Positions 7,944 to 16,710 of a DNA stretch of 64,000 nt are shown here, one piece after another. The translations under genes and the position numbers were made by a program. Position 1 is the first letter of the stretch. Each line of letters starts with the position of its first letter. The stretch is from Chryseobacterium sp. CY350. GTDB lineage: Bacteria; Bacteroidota; Bacteroidia; Flavobacteriales; Weeksellaceae. The DNA is taken from assembly GCF_027945075.1 (NCBI RefSeq), contig NZ_CP116034.1:558001-622000 (forward strand). The letters are read 5' to 3'. The notes under the pieces were generated by a model. That model was not told the DNA's origin and made no database searches. It saw nothing but the letters and a program-made list of their open reading frames with translations.

Positions 7944-8651
7944 ATGAAATTTCATAAATTCACCTTCCTTTTTCTTGTCTTTTTTAGCGTGATCATCTTC
8001 GGTCAGCAGAGAGATTCTGTTATTGCAAAGCCTCTTAGCCAATATCCGCAAGATCAATTAAAGACTGATGAATTTGGAAATAAGTTTTTCTACGATGAGA
8101 GACAAAAAGCTAAGATCTACGAGATCAATGGCGAGACTGTCGTGGTAATGGATGAATTGGTTTTGCTTAATAAGCCAAAATTTAATAATCAACTAGACAA
8201 AAACTACTATCTTTTTCTCAATAAAAAATTATACAGGGTTTATCCTTTGTTTTTAACTGCTTTGCAACAGTACCGTGACATTCAAAAAGAAATGTTGGTA
8301 ATGGATACTTCTGCTAAAAGAAAATATGTGAAAGACCGACAAAATATGCTGGCAGATCAATATGAAAAGCAGCTGAGAGATCTTACGACTACTGAAGGGC
8401 AGGTTTTTGCAAAACTGATGAATCGCGCAACGGGTAAAAATGTTTTCGAAATCATTAAAGAAATGCGTGGCGGATGGAGTGCATTTTGGTGGAATGTGAA
8501 AGGCAAAATGGCAAATATCGATCTTAAGGATCAATATAATCCACATAAAAACAGAACGGATGAATTTTTAGAATCTTTATTACAATCCAATTGGAATTCA
8601 GGTTATTTACAACCTTATCTCGGAGCGAAAGATTTTAAAGTTTCTCCATAA
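7944..8651 (+). CDS. DUF4294 domain-containing secreted protein
   Basis: The 235-aa protein starts with a clear signal peptide (KFTFLFLVFFSVIIFG followed by QQ), predicting export to the periplasm or envelope. The body matches my memory of DUF4294, a Bacteroidota family: a short beta region with VVVMDELVLL, then a long charged helical part with RVYPLFLTALQQYRDI and MRGGWSAFWWNVKGKMA. No enzymatic motif is visible and the function is unknown. It is transcribed divergently from the M42 peptidase and converges on the Nudix gene across a shared terminator. Confidence 0.75.
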   Translation: MKFHKFTFLFLVFFSVIIFGQQRDSVIAKPLSQYPQDQLKTDEFGNKFFYDERQKAKIYEINGETVVVMDELVLLNKPKFNNQLDKNYYLFLNKKLYRVYPLFLTALQQYRDIQKEMLVMDTSAKRKYVKDRQNMLADQYEKQLRDLTTTEGQVFAKLMNRATGKNVFEIIKEMRGGWSAFWWNVKGKMANIDLKDQYNPHKNRTDEFLESLLQSNWNSGYLQPYLGAKDFKVSP

Positions 8652-8656
8652 AATAA

Positions 8657-8684
8657 ATTCCTGTAAATTTTTACAGGAATTTTT
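8657..8684. terminator. Bidirectional terminator between DUF4294 and Nudix genes
   Basis: ATTCCTGTAA (8657-8666) pairs with TTACAGGAAT (8671-8680) around a 4-base loop, followed by T on the plus side. The stem's right arm includes the stop codon of the minus-strand gene. Confidence 0.7.
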
Positions 8685-9087
8685 CTTTTAATTTATCAAA
8701 AACGATTTTATCAACAGGCAGTGTAAAAGGATTGATTTCAGTGTTCAAAGGAAGCCATTCAGTTCTTTCTATACAGGGATCAAGAATTAAAAAATCTTCT
8801 TCATTCGTGATTTTGACCATATAATATATAGTAAGGAGTTGTTCGTTTTCCCGGAATCTTGAAACCAAAAAATCTTCCTGAGTATAAAGATGTTCTATTA
8901 TTTCAATTTTTACATTTAGCTCTTCATCAAATTCACGGTGAAGACATTCGGTCAAGCCTTCGCCAAATTCCAATCCTCCACCTGGAAATTTTAATAAAGG
9001 CTGTCCAGCATATTCTTCAAATAGAGTCAGGACTTTATTGTCTTTTACCGCACAAGCATAAACTCTCACGTTAATCTTATCTATCAT
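8671..9087 (-). CDS. Nudix hydrolase
   Basis: The 138-aa protein carries a nearly perfect Nudix box, GX5EX7REUXEE, at about residues 38-60 (GGLEFGEGLTECLHREFDEE), so the catalytic Glu residues are intact and it should hydrolyse a nucleoside-diphosphate derivative. The flanking beta strands (VYACAVKDNKVLTLFEEY at the start, IYYMVKI later) fit the fold. The substrate cannot be deduced. The length is that of a single-domain housecleaning Nudix enzyme, unlike the degenerate Nudix-fold regulator at 38327-39067. Confidence 0.9.
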   Translation of the reverse strand: MIDKINVRVYACAVKDNKVLTLFEEYAGQPLLKFPGGGLEFGEGLTECLHREFDEELNVKIEIIEHLYTQEDFLVSRFRENEQLLTIYYMVKITNEEDFLILDPCIERTEWLPLNTEINPFTLPVDKIVFDKLKEKFL

Positions 9088-9220
9088 ATTTCATATTTTG
9101 TAAAGCTAAAATAGGGAAAATAGTTAAAAGTTAAGAGTTATCACAGACGAATTATGAGTTTTCAAAATATGTAGTTCTTATTAGAGTACCCACTATTACT
9201 AATAATTTATTTCCTGTAAT

Positions 9221-9910
9221 TTATAACTTTATTGCATTGATCATTTCTCTTTTTCCCGGTGGTCCCTGTTTTTTTTGCACGTCAAAATTGAGCTCTTTTA
9301 AAATTCTGCGGACACTGCCTTTCGATGAATATGTTGTTAAGAGTCCGTTGATTTTCATCTTATCTGCAACCATTTCAAATAAAGGCTTTTCCCAAAGATC
9401 AGGCTGCACTCTCGCTCCAAAACAGTCATAATAAACCAGGCTTATATCAGGTAATTCAATATTTTTCAGATCAAAGAAGTCGCATTGAATCTTTTTAAGA
9501 TTAAAACCCTTAGTAATTTCTACCGATTTTTCCCAGTCAGTTTGATGAATTTTTCGATAAATATTTTTTAATTCTGTGTTATCAAAATGGTCGAAATAAG
9601 CTAAACTCTCAATCTCGTGGTCATTTATCGGATATTTTTCGAGCGTATAATAATTGATGATATGATTTTTGTCAGTTTTTAAATATTCATTAATTGTAAC
9701 TAAAACGTTTAAACCTGTTCCAAAACCGAGTTCTAAAATGTTAATTTCGTAATCATTTATTAGATTTAATCCGTTTTTAATAAACACGTGTTCAGCTTCC
9801 TGTAACGCACCGTGATGAGAATGGTAATTTTCATTTAAATCACTGATAAACAATGTTTTGCTGCCGTCGTTTGTTGTCCTGATTTCTCTGTCCAAAGTAT
9901 TTTTTTTCAA
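9221..9910 (-). CDS. mnmD: tRNA 5-methylaminomethyl-2-thiouridine methyltransferase
   Basis: MnmD performs the final methylation of mnm5s2U at the tRNA wobble position. The 229-aa product matches the stand-alone MnmD family, the equivalent of the N-terminal half of E. coli MnmC. It has the SAM-binding motif ILELGFGTGLNVL at about residues 58-70, the acidic LVYYDCFGARVQPDLWE segment characteristic of MnmC/MnmD, and a C-terminal KKQGPPGKREMINA. The FAD oxidase half of MnmC is absent, as is usual in Bacteroidota. It diverges from ilvE with 69 bases between. Confidence 0.9.
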   Translation of the reverse strand: MKKNTLDREIRTTNDGSKTLFISDLNENYHSHHGALQEAEHVFIKNGLNLINDYEINILELGFGTGLNVLVTINEYLKTDKNHIINYYTLEKYPINDHEIESLAYFDHFDNTELKNIYRKIHQTDWEKSVEITKGFNLKKIQCDFFDLKNIELPDISLVYYDCFGARVQPDLWEKPLFEMVADKMKINGLLTTYSSKGSVRRILKELNFDVQKKQGPPGKREMINAIKL

Positions 9911-9927
9911 ATTTACTTCAAAATTTT

Positions 9928-9954
9928 TATATTTGGAAAATTATGTTAAATTTG
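9928..9954 (+). promoter_or_regulatory. Tandem -7 elements upstream of ilvE
   Basis: Two consensus matches occur in a row, TATATTTG (9928-9935) and TAAATTTG (9947-9954). The second is 25 bases before the ilvE start. Confidence 0.5.
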
Positions 9955-9979
9955 TAGAACATCATAAAAATTTTAAGAA

Positions 9980-11053
9980 ATGATAATTCAAAAAACAGAA
10001 AACTCTAGAATTTCTACTTTCGATCCCAATAATTTTTCGTTTGGAAATACTTTCAGTGATCACATGATCATCTGTGAATATGAAGACGGTAAATGGGGCG
10101 ATGTGAAATTGGTTCCTTACGGTCCTCTTTTGTTTACTCCTGCAATGATGGGTGTAAATTACGGGCAGGCTTGTTTTGAAGGCATGAAAGCTTATAAAGA
10201 CAATGACGGACAGGTTTTCCTTTTCAGGCCCGAAAAGAATTTTGAGCGTATCAATAAATCTGCAAAGCGTCTTGCAATGCCGGAAGTAACTGAAGAGATT
10301 TTTTTAGATGGTCTTAAAGCTTTGGTAAACATCGACAGAGAATGGATTCCTCAGGGTGAAGGTAATTCTTTATATATCAGACCTTTAATTTTCGCAACTG
10401 AAGAAGCACTTAAAGCAAGAGTTGCTAATAAATATATGTTTGCAATTGTGGCAACACCGGCAAAAATGTATTATACAGAACCAGTATCTGTGAAAATTTC
10501 TGATCATTATTCAAGAGCAGCGAGCGGTGGAGTAGGTTCTGCAAAAGCAGCGGGAAACTATGCCGCTTCTTTTTATCCGACGCAGTTGGCAATGGAAGAA
10601 GGATATGATCAGATCATCTGGACTGATGATGCTACTCATGAATATTTTGAGGAAAGCGGAACAATGAATGTTTTCGTAAGAATTAACGATACGATTTATA
10701 CGCCGCCTACATCTGAGAAAATATTAGACGGTGTTACTAGAGACAGCTTTATTCAACTTGCTAAAAAAAGAGGTTTCGAAATAAAAGTAGAGCCAATTAT
10801 GGTGAAAGACGTGATTGCAGCTCAGAAAAACGGAACTTTGAAAGAAGTTTGGGGAGTAGGAACAGCGGTTGTTACCACAGTTTTTCAGGCTTTGGGTTAC
10901 AATGGTGAAAAACTAGAATTGCCGAGACTTTCAGATGAAGAAAGTTTTGCAGTGACCTTGAAAAATGATCTTGTGAATCTACAGACCAACCATTCTGAAG
11001 ATCCTTTTGGATGGAGAGTTTTGGTTGAAAAAGATGTTTTAGAGACAGCTTAA
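9980..11053 (+). CDS. ilvE: Branched-chain amino acid aminotransferase
   Basis: A PLP enzyme interconverting leucine, isoleucine and valine with their 2-keto acids. At 357 aa it is the longer eukaryote-like class of BCAT. The motifs are YGQACFEGMKAY near residue 62, RPEKNFERINKSAKRLAMP, the PLP lysine in GGVGSAKAAGNYAAS near 180-195 and EESGTMNVF near 225. No other branched-chain genes adjoin it. It is monocistronic, with tandem promoters before it and a strong terminator after it. Confidence 0.95.
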   Translation: MIIQKTENSRISTFDPNNFSFGNTFSDHMIICEYEDGKWGDVKLVPYGPLLFTPAMMGVNYGQACFEGMKAYKDNDGQVFLFRPEKNFERINKSAKRLAMPEVTEEIFLDGLKALVNIDREWIPQGEGNSLYIRPLIFATEEALKARVANKYMFAIVATPAKMYYTEPVSVKISDHYSRAASGGVGSAKAAGNYAASFYPTQLAMEEGYDQIIWTDDATHEYFEESGTMNVFVRINDTIYTPPTSEKILDGVTRDSFIQLAKKRGFEIKVEPIMVKDVIAAQKNGTLKEVWGVGTAVVTTVFQALGYNGEKLELPRLSDEESFAVTLKNDLVNLQTNHSEDPFGWRVLVEKDVLETA

Positions 11054-11074
11054 TTTCTAATCAAATAATATATG

Positions 11075-11102
11075 AAGCCAGGATTTTCCTGGCTTTTTTT
11101 CT
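11075..11102 (+). terminator. Terminator after ilvE
   Basis: AAGCCAGGA (11075-11083) and TCCTGGCTT (11087-11095) pair around TTT and are followed by T7. Confidence 0.88.
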
Positions 11103-11263
11103 TTCTGGTTTACAGGTTAATTTTTAAGCTGATTGAGCAGATTTTTTTGAAGTGAATTGATCGGCGTTGTCATCAAATCATCGAGATTTTTAGAAACAAA
11201 ATTTTGAGATTATATTAATATTTTAAAAATTTTCAAACTTTATTTTAATAAATTCATCAAGTT

Positions 11264-11294
11264 TTGTTAATGATTCCCGAAATGCGTATTTTCG
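11264..11294 (+). promoter_or_regulatory. Promoter of gldI-PPIase operon
   Basis: TTG (11264-11266) and TATTTTCG (11287-11294, one mismatch to TAnnTTTG) are 20 bases apart. Placement puts transcription start close to the ATG at 11306, so the longer in-frame start at 11264 is unlikely. Confidence 0.55.
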
Positions 11295-11305
11295 CAAAAG
11301 TTTTT

Positions 11306-11818
11306 ATGAAAAAAATACTTCTCATTGCCGCATTAGCTCTTATAAGCTGTAAAAGAAATACTCCACAGGTACATCCGCCTGTTGGTGGTGTTCTTAGTAA
11401 GAGTGATCTTGATGTCTCTAGAAATCGCATGAAAAATCTTAACGCACTGGAGAGAAAGCAGATTCAGGATTGGGTGAATAATCAGGATATAAAGTTTTAT
11501 CCAACTCAGCTCAATTATTGGACGACGGTAGAAGGGTTTGATAAGAGGCAGAGACGTCCGGATGATTCGCCGATTTCTTATTCTTATGATCTTTATGATT
11601 TTGATCAGACTAAGATTTATGACAAACCAATTCAGCGAAATGATGCAAGTTTCGGACATTTTGATGAATTAAAAGCAGTAGAAAATGCATTGAGATATAT
11701 GCACAACGGAGAAGAAATTACATTGCTGGTACCGTCATCACTCGCATACGGAACCTTTGGAGACGAAAATAAAATAGATAACGATATTCCTTTAATTATT
11801 AAATTAAAAGTTTTATAA
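11306..11818 (+). CDS. gldI: GldI-like FKBP-type peptidyl-prolyl isomerase lipoprotein
   Basis: From the ATG at 11306 the protein has 170 aa and starts with a lipoprotein signal ending in the lipobox ALISC (Cys about residue 13). The remainder is a divergent FKBP fold: the C-terminal half retains the GEEITLLVPSSLAYGTFG segment that forms the FKBP active-site loop, while the central strands are changed. This fits GldI, the FKBP lipoprotein linked to gliding motility and type IX secretion in Flavobacteria. The reading frame extends upstream to 11264 but that start lies in the promoter. One base separates it from the next PPIase gene, so the two are an operon. Confidence 0.75.
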   Translation: MKKILLIAALALISCKRNTPQVHPPVGGVLSKSDLDVSRNRMKNLNALERKQIQDWVNNQDIKFYPTQLNYWTTVEGFDKRQRRPDDSPISYSYDLYDFDQTKIYDKPIQRNDASFGHFDELKAVENALRYMHNGEEITLLVPSSLAYGTFGDENKIDNDIPLIIKLKVL

Positions 11819-11819
11819 A

Positions 11820-12902
11820 ATGAAATTGTTTAACAAAAATATAATTCTGGCAGCTGCAAGTGTTTCGCTGCTAAGTTGTACACCAATTTATAAGAAAATG
11901 AACGTAGACAAAGAAACTTACGAAGGGCTTAAAGACGGACTTTATGCCAATCTTCAGACTACTCAGGGTAACTTGATTGTAAAATTTGAAGACAAAAAAT
12001 CACCAGTTACTGTGGCTAACTTTGTTGGTCTTGCAGAAGGTAAAATTGATAACAAAGCTAAAGCAAAAGGAGTTCCTTTCTATGACGGAACAATTTTTCA
12101 CAGAGTAATCAAAGATTTCATGATTCAGGGAGGTGATCCTCAGGGAACAGGAATGGGCGATCCCGGATATAAATTCGAAGACGAGAAAAACGATCTTAAA
12201 CATACAGGGAAAGGTGTTTTGTCGATGGCTAACTCGGGACCAAATACCAACGGTTCTCAGTTTTTTATTACTGAAATAGCGACTCCGTGGTTAGACGGCA
12301 AACATACGATCTTCGGAAAAGTGGTGAAAGGTGACGATGTGATTGATAAAATTGCTAACGTAGAAAAAGGTGCTCAGGATAAACCTAAAACTGATATTGT
12401 GCTTGAAAAAGTAAGCATTTTCAGCAAAGGTGATGAGTATAAAGGGTACGACGCTGCAAAAACTTTCACTGAAGGAAAATCTAAAATCGCTGCAAACAAT
12501 AAAGCGATGGCTGAAAAAGCTGAAGCTGATGCAAAAAAAGCAATAGAAGATCTTAAAGCAGGAATGCAGGTTACCGAATCTGGTCTTTATTACAAAATAA
12601 CAAAAAAGACTGAAGGTAAAGCTCCAAAAGCTGGCGATAATGTTCAGGTACATTATGCAGGTAAGCTTACCAACGGAACAGAATTCGATTCTTCATTTAA
12701 AAGAAATGAACCTCTAGAATTCCCTGTAGGAACAGGAAGAGTAATCAAAGGATGGGACGAGGGAATTCTTTTGTTAAAAGAAGGTGAAACTGCTACTTTG
12801 TTGATTCCACCAGCAATGGGTTACGGTGAGAGAGGTGCAGGAGGAGTTATTCCGCCAAATGCATGGTTGATCTTCGATGTAGAATTGGTAAAGGTTCCAT
12901 AA
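11820..12902 (+). CDS. Cyclophilin-FKBP fusion peptidyl-prolyl isomerase, lipoprotein
   Basis: The 360-aa protein begins with a lipoprotein signal (SVSLLSCTP). Residues about 40-200 form a cyclophilin domain with FHRVIKDFMIQGGDP and GSQFFIT; residues about 250-360 form an FKBP domain with VQVHYAGKLTNGTEFDSS and GYGERGAGGVIPPNA. A charged helical linker (about 205-245, Lys/Ala/Glu-rich) joins them. Two unrelated isomerase folds in one envelope lipoprotein, translated directly behind GldI, suggest a role in folding exported proteins. Active-site residues look intact in both domains. Confidence 0.9.
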   Translation: MKLFNKNIILAAASVSLLSCTPIYKKMNVDKETYEGLKDGLYANLQTTQGNLIVKFEDKKSPVTVANFVGLAEGKIDNKAKAKGVPFYDGTIFHRVIKDFMIQGGDPQGTGMGDPGYKFEDEKNDLKHTGKGVLSMANSGPNTNGSQFFITEIATPWLDGKHTIFGKVVKGDDVIDKIANVEKGAQDKPKTDIVLEKVSIFSKGDEYKGYDAAKTFTEGKSKIAANNKAMAEKAEADAKKAIEDLKAGMQVTESGLYYKITKKTEGKAPKAGDNVQVHYAGKLTNGTEFDSSFKRNEPLEFPVGTGRVIKGWDEGILLLKEGETATLLIPPAMGYGERGAGGVIPPNAWLIFDVELVKVP

Positions 12903-12923
12903 TCGAAATTGATATAAATTAGG

Positions 12924-12952
12924 AAGCCGTCTCGTGAGAGATGGCTTTTTTT
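12924..12952 (+). terminator. Terminator after the PPIase operon
   Basis: AAGCCGTCTC (12924-12933) pairs with GAGATGGCTT (12938-12947) around GTGA with one G-U, followed by T7. Confidence 0.85.
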
Positions 12953-13000
12953 GTGTAAATATTTTAACGTAATTAAGTTCGAAAATATATTCACTAATTT

Positions 13001-13213
13001 GAGATAGCGCTCCATTCTTTAGTTACAGGTTATTCTACACAGATTTTGCTCCTCTGGAGTAAACCGCTTTTCACAGTCTATTAGAATTGAATTTATTGAA
13101 ATACAGTCAATAAATTTCAGAGAATTTCTTGTTATACCAATTTCTCCGTTAGGAGCAATATCTGTGTAGATATAAACACCACAAAAAGATGCGTTCCGTA
13201 GGAACGCTATCTC
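13001..13213. repeat. 213-bp nested-palindrome (MITE/REP-like) element
   Basis: The ends are inverted repeats: GAGATAGCGCTCC (13001-13013) against GGAACGCTATCTC (13201-13213), one mismatch. Inside, CTACACAGATTTTGCTCC (13035-13052) opposes GGAGCAATATCTGTGTAG (13152-13169), one mismatch. A central hairpin pairs AATTTATTGA (13090-13099) with TCAATAAATT (13107-13116). The right end also carries GCGTTCC-GTA-GGAACGC (13191-13207). There is no ORF, so it would be mobilised in trans if mobile. It lies between the PPIase terminator and the ABC exporter stop codon. Confidence 0.7.
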
Positions 13214-13246
13214 ATTTTCTTTGAGACTGTTTAATTCAAATTTAAT

Positions 13247-15049
13247 TTAAACAATCTGCGTAATTACCTTTCTCTCCCCGATCTGCTGTCTCCACATTGC
13301 ATAGTACAATCCTTTCAAATCGAGAAGATTCTCATGCGAACCGGTTTCAATAACCTTGCCACGCTCTAAAACATAAATTCTGTCAGCATGCATTATTGTG
13401 CTTAGTCGGTGGGCAATCAATACTGTTATTTGCTCTTTTTCTTCGGAAATATCTCTTATCGTTGATGTGATTTCCTCTTCTGTAATACTGTCTAAAGCAG
13501 ATGTTGCTTCATCAAAAATCAACAAGTTGGGTCTTCTTAGCAAAGCTCTTGCAATGGCAATTCTTTGTTTTTCGCCACCGCTCAGTTTTAGTCCGCCCTC
13601 GCCGATGATCGTGTTGATTCCGTTGTCTGCTCTTGCGATGAGAGAAGTTGCGCTCGATTTTTTTAAAGCTAAATCCAGATCTTCTTCCGTCGCATTAGGA
13701 TTTACAAATAAGAGATTTTCTTTTATGGTTCCGGCAAAAAGCTGCGTATCCTGAGTTACGAAACCTATCTGATTTCTAAGTTCGTCAAAATCAAACTCAT
13801 TACCGTTGATGGTGTTATAGAAAATCGCGCCCTCTTTAGGTCTGTACAATCCGACCAATAATTTTACCAATGTACTTTTACCGGAACCGCTTGGCCCTAC
13901 AAAAGCAATGGTTTCTCCGTTTTTAACTTCAAAAGAAATATCATTTAGAGCTTTATAGGAAGAACTTTGATGTTTAAAAGAAACATTTTTAAATGCCAGT
14001 GCTTTAATTGCGCCGATCTGTTTAGGATTCTGTGGTTTTTCTTCAACGTCTTTCTTCATCAGGGTATCAAAATTGTGAAGCGATGCTTCAGCTTCACGAT
14101 AAGAAATAATGATGTTTCCTATTTCCTGCATCGGTCCGAAGATGAAAAATCCGTAAAACATTAATGATAAATATTGTCCTGGAGTTACAATGTTTCTGAA
14201 AATTAAAAACAAAAGAGTAAGCGTAATCAGCTGTTGCAGGAAATTCACCATCGTTCCCTGAATAAAACTTAATGAGCGGATGCTTTTTACCTTTTTAAGT
14301 TCTAGCCCAAGAATTTTGTAGGTGTTGTTATTTAAACGTTTTACTTCCTGTTTCGTTAAACCTAAACTTTTTACAATTTCGATATTACGCAGACTTTCTG
14401 TAGTACTTCCTGCTAAACCTGTTGTTTCGGTAACGATTGTTTTCTGAATATTTTTAATTTTTTTGCTTAATAAATTGGTAATAAAAGCAATAAGGAAAAT
14501 TCCGACTACATAAACCGGCATGATCGACCAATGCAAACGGATGGCGTAGATCGACACGAAAATAATACTTACCAGAATCCCAAAGAATATATTGATAAAG
14601 TTGGTGATAAATTTTACCGAATCTTCTCTTACTTTCGTCAGGATAGAAAGCGTTTCACCACTTCGCTGATCTTCAAATTCCTGATAGGGAAGTGCCATCG
14701 AATGCTGCAGACCGTCAGTGAAAATATTGGCTCCGAATTTTTGGGTTATCACATTCACAACGTAATCCTGAAATGCTTTTGCAATTCTGCTGATCATCGC
14801 AGTACCAATCAGCAATCCCAGGAAGTAAAATGCTCCGTGGTACAGATCGGTTCCGTAGAGATATTGATCCAGCGTTCTTGCTGCGTTCTTTTCTTTATCA
14901 AAATGATTGGGATGGGTGACCAATTGATCGAGGATATTTCCTGTAATCGCAGGGCTGAATAAAGAAAAAACCTGATTGATCGTTGCCAATACCAATGACA
15001 AAATAAGCAACCATTTGTGTGGTTTTAAATAATATAATAATGTTTTCAT
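13247..15049 (-). CDS. ABC transporter, fused permease and ATPase (type IV exporter half-transporter)
   Basis: The 600-aa protein has an N-terminal six-helix membrane domain (about 1-310) and a C-terminal nucleotide-binding domain (about 345-590) with Walker A GPSGSGKST, signature LSGGEKQ, Walker B plus D-loop LLIFDEATSALD and the switch His in IAHRLST. It would act as a homodimer exporting a lipid, peptide or drug across the inner membrane. MsbA-like lipid flipping is one option, but substrate cannot be read from sequence. It is a single gene; its promoter shows CAAAATTA (minus TAATTTTG) at 15069-15076. Confidence 0.92.
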   Translation of the reverse strand: MKTLLYYLKPHKWLLILSLVLATINQVFSLFSPAITGNILDQLVTHPNHFDKEKNAARTLDQYLYGTDLYHGAFYFLGLLIGTAMISRIAKAFQDYVVNVITQKFGANIFTDGLQHSMALPYQEFEDQRSGETLSILTKVREDSVKFITNFINIFFGILVSIIFVSIYAIRLHWSIMPVYVVGIFLIAFITNLLSKKIKNIQKTIVTETTGLAGSTTESLRNIEIVKSLGLTKQEVKRLNNNTYKILGLELKKVKSIRSLSFIQGTMVNFLQQLITLTLLFLIFRNIVTPGQYLSLMFYGFFIFGPMQEIGNIIISYREAEASLHNFDTLMKKDVEEKPQNPKQIGAIKALAFKNVSFKHQSSSYKALNDISFEVKNGETIAFVGPSGSGKSTLVKLLVGLYRPKEGAIFYNTINGNEFDFDELRNQIGFVTQDTQLFAGTIKENLLFVNPNATEEDLDLALKKSSATSLIARADNGINTIIGEGGLKLSGGEKQRIAIARALLRRPNLLIFDEATSALDSITEEEITSTIRDISEEKEQITVLIAHRLSTIMHADRIYVLERGKVIETGSHENLLDLKGLYYAMWRQQIGERKVITQIV

Positions 15050-15068
15050 CTTTTCTAAAAATCTGGGG

Positions 15069-15076
15069 CAAAATTA
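15069..15076 (-). promoter_or_regulatory. -7 element of the ABC exporter gene
   Basis: On the minus strand this reads TAATTTTG followed by C, 20 bases before the start codon. Confidence 0.5.
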
Positions 15077-15156
15077 AGGATATAAATCGGATAGAGTGTG
15101 GTATTATTTTGAATTAGAACATAAGATTTTATCAATGTAATAGATGTAAAATTACA

Positions 15157-15164
15157 TATATTTG
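15157..15164 (+). promoter_or_regulatory. -7 element of the 15212 gene
   Basis: TATATTTG matches the consensus, 47 bases before the ATG. Confidence 0.45.
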
Positions 15165-15211
15165 AAACCAGAAATCTTAAACAAAATTCTTCTAATAATT
15201 TTAAAAATACT

Positions 15212-15790
15212 ATGTACAAAACCAAATTTATTACTGCATTATTGATCTTGTATACTTGGTTTTCGTTTGCGCAGACAAAGGTGACTACCGATGATCAGGC
15301 AATCAGAAAGTCTCTCGTTTATTTTGTGAATACCATTAAATACAAAAAAATAGATCAGTCTGTAGAGTGTATCTATCCTAAATTTTTTACCGTAGAACCA
15401 AAAGAAAAAATCACTCAGCTTTTGAATATGACGTACAATAATCCTTTCATAAAGGTTGAAGTAAAAGATATGAAATTCGGAAGCATTGAAAAGCCTGAAC
15501 TGATCTCAGGCGAATATTTTTCTGTTGCCAATTATTACCTGACAATGAAAGGTGACGTAAGCGCAATGAACGAACAGATGAAGAAAAGTATAGGTGAAAT
15601 GATGACCTCAAAATATGGTAAAGCCAATGTAAAGTATAACACCAAAGAAGGCTCTTACGTAATCACCGCCCCGATGAAGATGGTTGCAGCCTCTAAAGAT
15701 AAAAAAACGTGGAAGCTGGTTTTTGCTGATAAGGAATACAAAACAAGGTTGGTGAAGGTGTTGCCAAAAAAGGTTTTGGATAAGCTTTAG
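15212..15790 (+). CDS. Hypothetical exported protein
   Basis: The 192-aa product has a typical signal peptide (FITALLILYTWFSFAQ, cleavage after the Ala-Gln). The mature part is a mixed alpha/beta domain of about 170 residues with no cysteines other than one (SVECIYP) and no catalytic motif that I recognise. The layout (VYFVNTIKYKKIDQSVECIYP, then an anti-parallel sheet) resembles small NTF2-like periplasmic proteins, but this is a guess. It converges on the DUF6261 gene across a shared strong hairpin. Confidence 0.75.
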   Translation: MYKTKFITALLILYTWFSFAQTKVTTDDQAIRKSLVYFVNTIKYKKIDQSVECIYPKFFTVEPKEKITQLLNMTYNNPFIKVEVKDMKFGSIEKPELISGEYFSVANYYLTMKGDVSAMNEQMKKSIGEMMTSKYGKANVKYNTKEGSYVITAPMKMVAASKDKKTWKLVFADKEYKTRLVKVLPKKVLDKL

Positions 15791-15862
15791 AAACTTAACA
15801 AATGAATTTGTTAGTGAAATAAAATATAAGTTATCAAGACTTAATTAATAGTTAATTATAAC

Positions 15863-15890
15863 AAAACCGCCCCTTCTCAGGGGCGGTTTT
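15863..15890. terminator. Bidirectional terminator
   Basis: AAAACCGCCCC (15863-15873) and GGGGCGGTTTT (15880-15890) form an 11-bp GC-rich stem with a 6-base loop. It serves the convergent genes on both sides. Confidence 0.88.
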
Positions 15891-15893
15891 AGT

Positions 15894-16673
15894 TTAAGAC
15901 TTCTCTACATCACTCTTTTTTCCGGTTCTCCTTGCCAGTACAACGGTAGAGAAATAATTTCTTCCGTTGTTGATGATGGCGAGGACGTCTTTGTAATAAG
16001 CATCATCTTTTACCGTTGCTAGGGTTGCAATATAAGTGGTCATTTTTTTGTAATCTGCTGCTAGAGATTTTCTTAATTCTTTGACATCAAAAACTACTTT
16101 CTGCGATGTTTTGTAAGAGCGCTGACCAAAAAGAGTATTGAAAGCCGTGTTAGAATCTGCAAGTTGATTGATGAATTTTACAATTCCCATCGTTGCAACG
16201 TGCGAAGTATAGTCGGAGGACTGCAGTCTTGCGACAAGCGAATTCAATTTATTGGTTTCAGCTTCGTAAGATTCATCTTCTACCTCCTTGTACTCAGACA
16301 AAAGCATATGCAAACTTGCATGGGCAGCAATTTCAGATTGAATTCTGGAATTTCTGTAAGGTTTCAGAGAATCGCGCAGAGCTTTCATATCTAGATCTCT
16401 GGTATGGTCGAATTCGCCAATCTGTTTTGATTCTTCACTTGCCCTGATCTGATCCAGTGCAGCATTATACGACGGAATCTGCAACTGCAAAGCATTGTAC
16501 AGCTTTTTAAAATCTGAATCAATAGTCACATCGAGAGACGAGCTGGCGAAATCTTCAAAAAATCTTACGATCAACTGACCGAATTCTGCGTGGGGTAGAC
16601 GTGATGAGTCTAAAGGAATGAGTTTTTGCATCATTGTTTTTAGGTTTTTGTTATTTGATTTATCTTCATCCAT
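15894..16673 (-). CDS. DUF6261 family protein
   Basis: The 259-aa protein has no signal peptide and is almost wholly alpha-helical. Its opening (MQKLIPLDSSRLPHAEFGQLIVRFFED) and the pattern LKPYRNSRIQSEIAAH in the middle match DUF6261, a Bacteroidota-limited family of unknown function often found in several copies per genome. The C-terminus has a coiled-coil-prone segment and a final basic ARRTGKKS stretch. The first 14 residues are polar and the true start may be the internal Met at residue 14. The 41-bp repeat array lies directly upstream. Confidence 0.7.
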   Translation of the reverse strand: MDEDKSNNKNLKTMMQKLIPLDSSRLPHAEFGQLIVRFFEDFASSSLDVTIDSDFKKLYNALQLQIPSYNAALDQIRASEESKQIGEFDHTRDLDMKALRDSLKPYRNSRIQSEIAAHASLHMLLSEYKEVEDESYEAETNKLNSLVARLQSSDYTSHVATMGIVKFINQLADSNTAFNTLFGQRSYKTSQKVVFDVKELRKSLAADYKKMTTYIATLATVKDDAYYKDVLAIINNGRNYFSTVVLARRTGKKSDVEKS

Positions 16674-16710
16674 ATGATGAGAAAATTTTTTTTTACATTA
16701 AATATTTATA

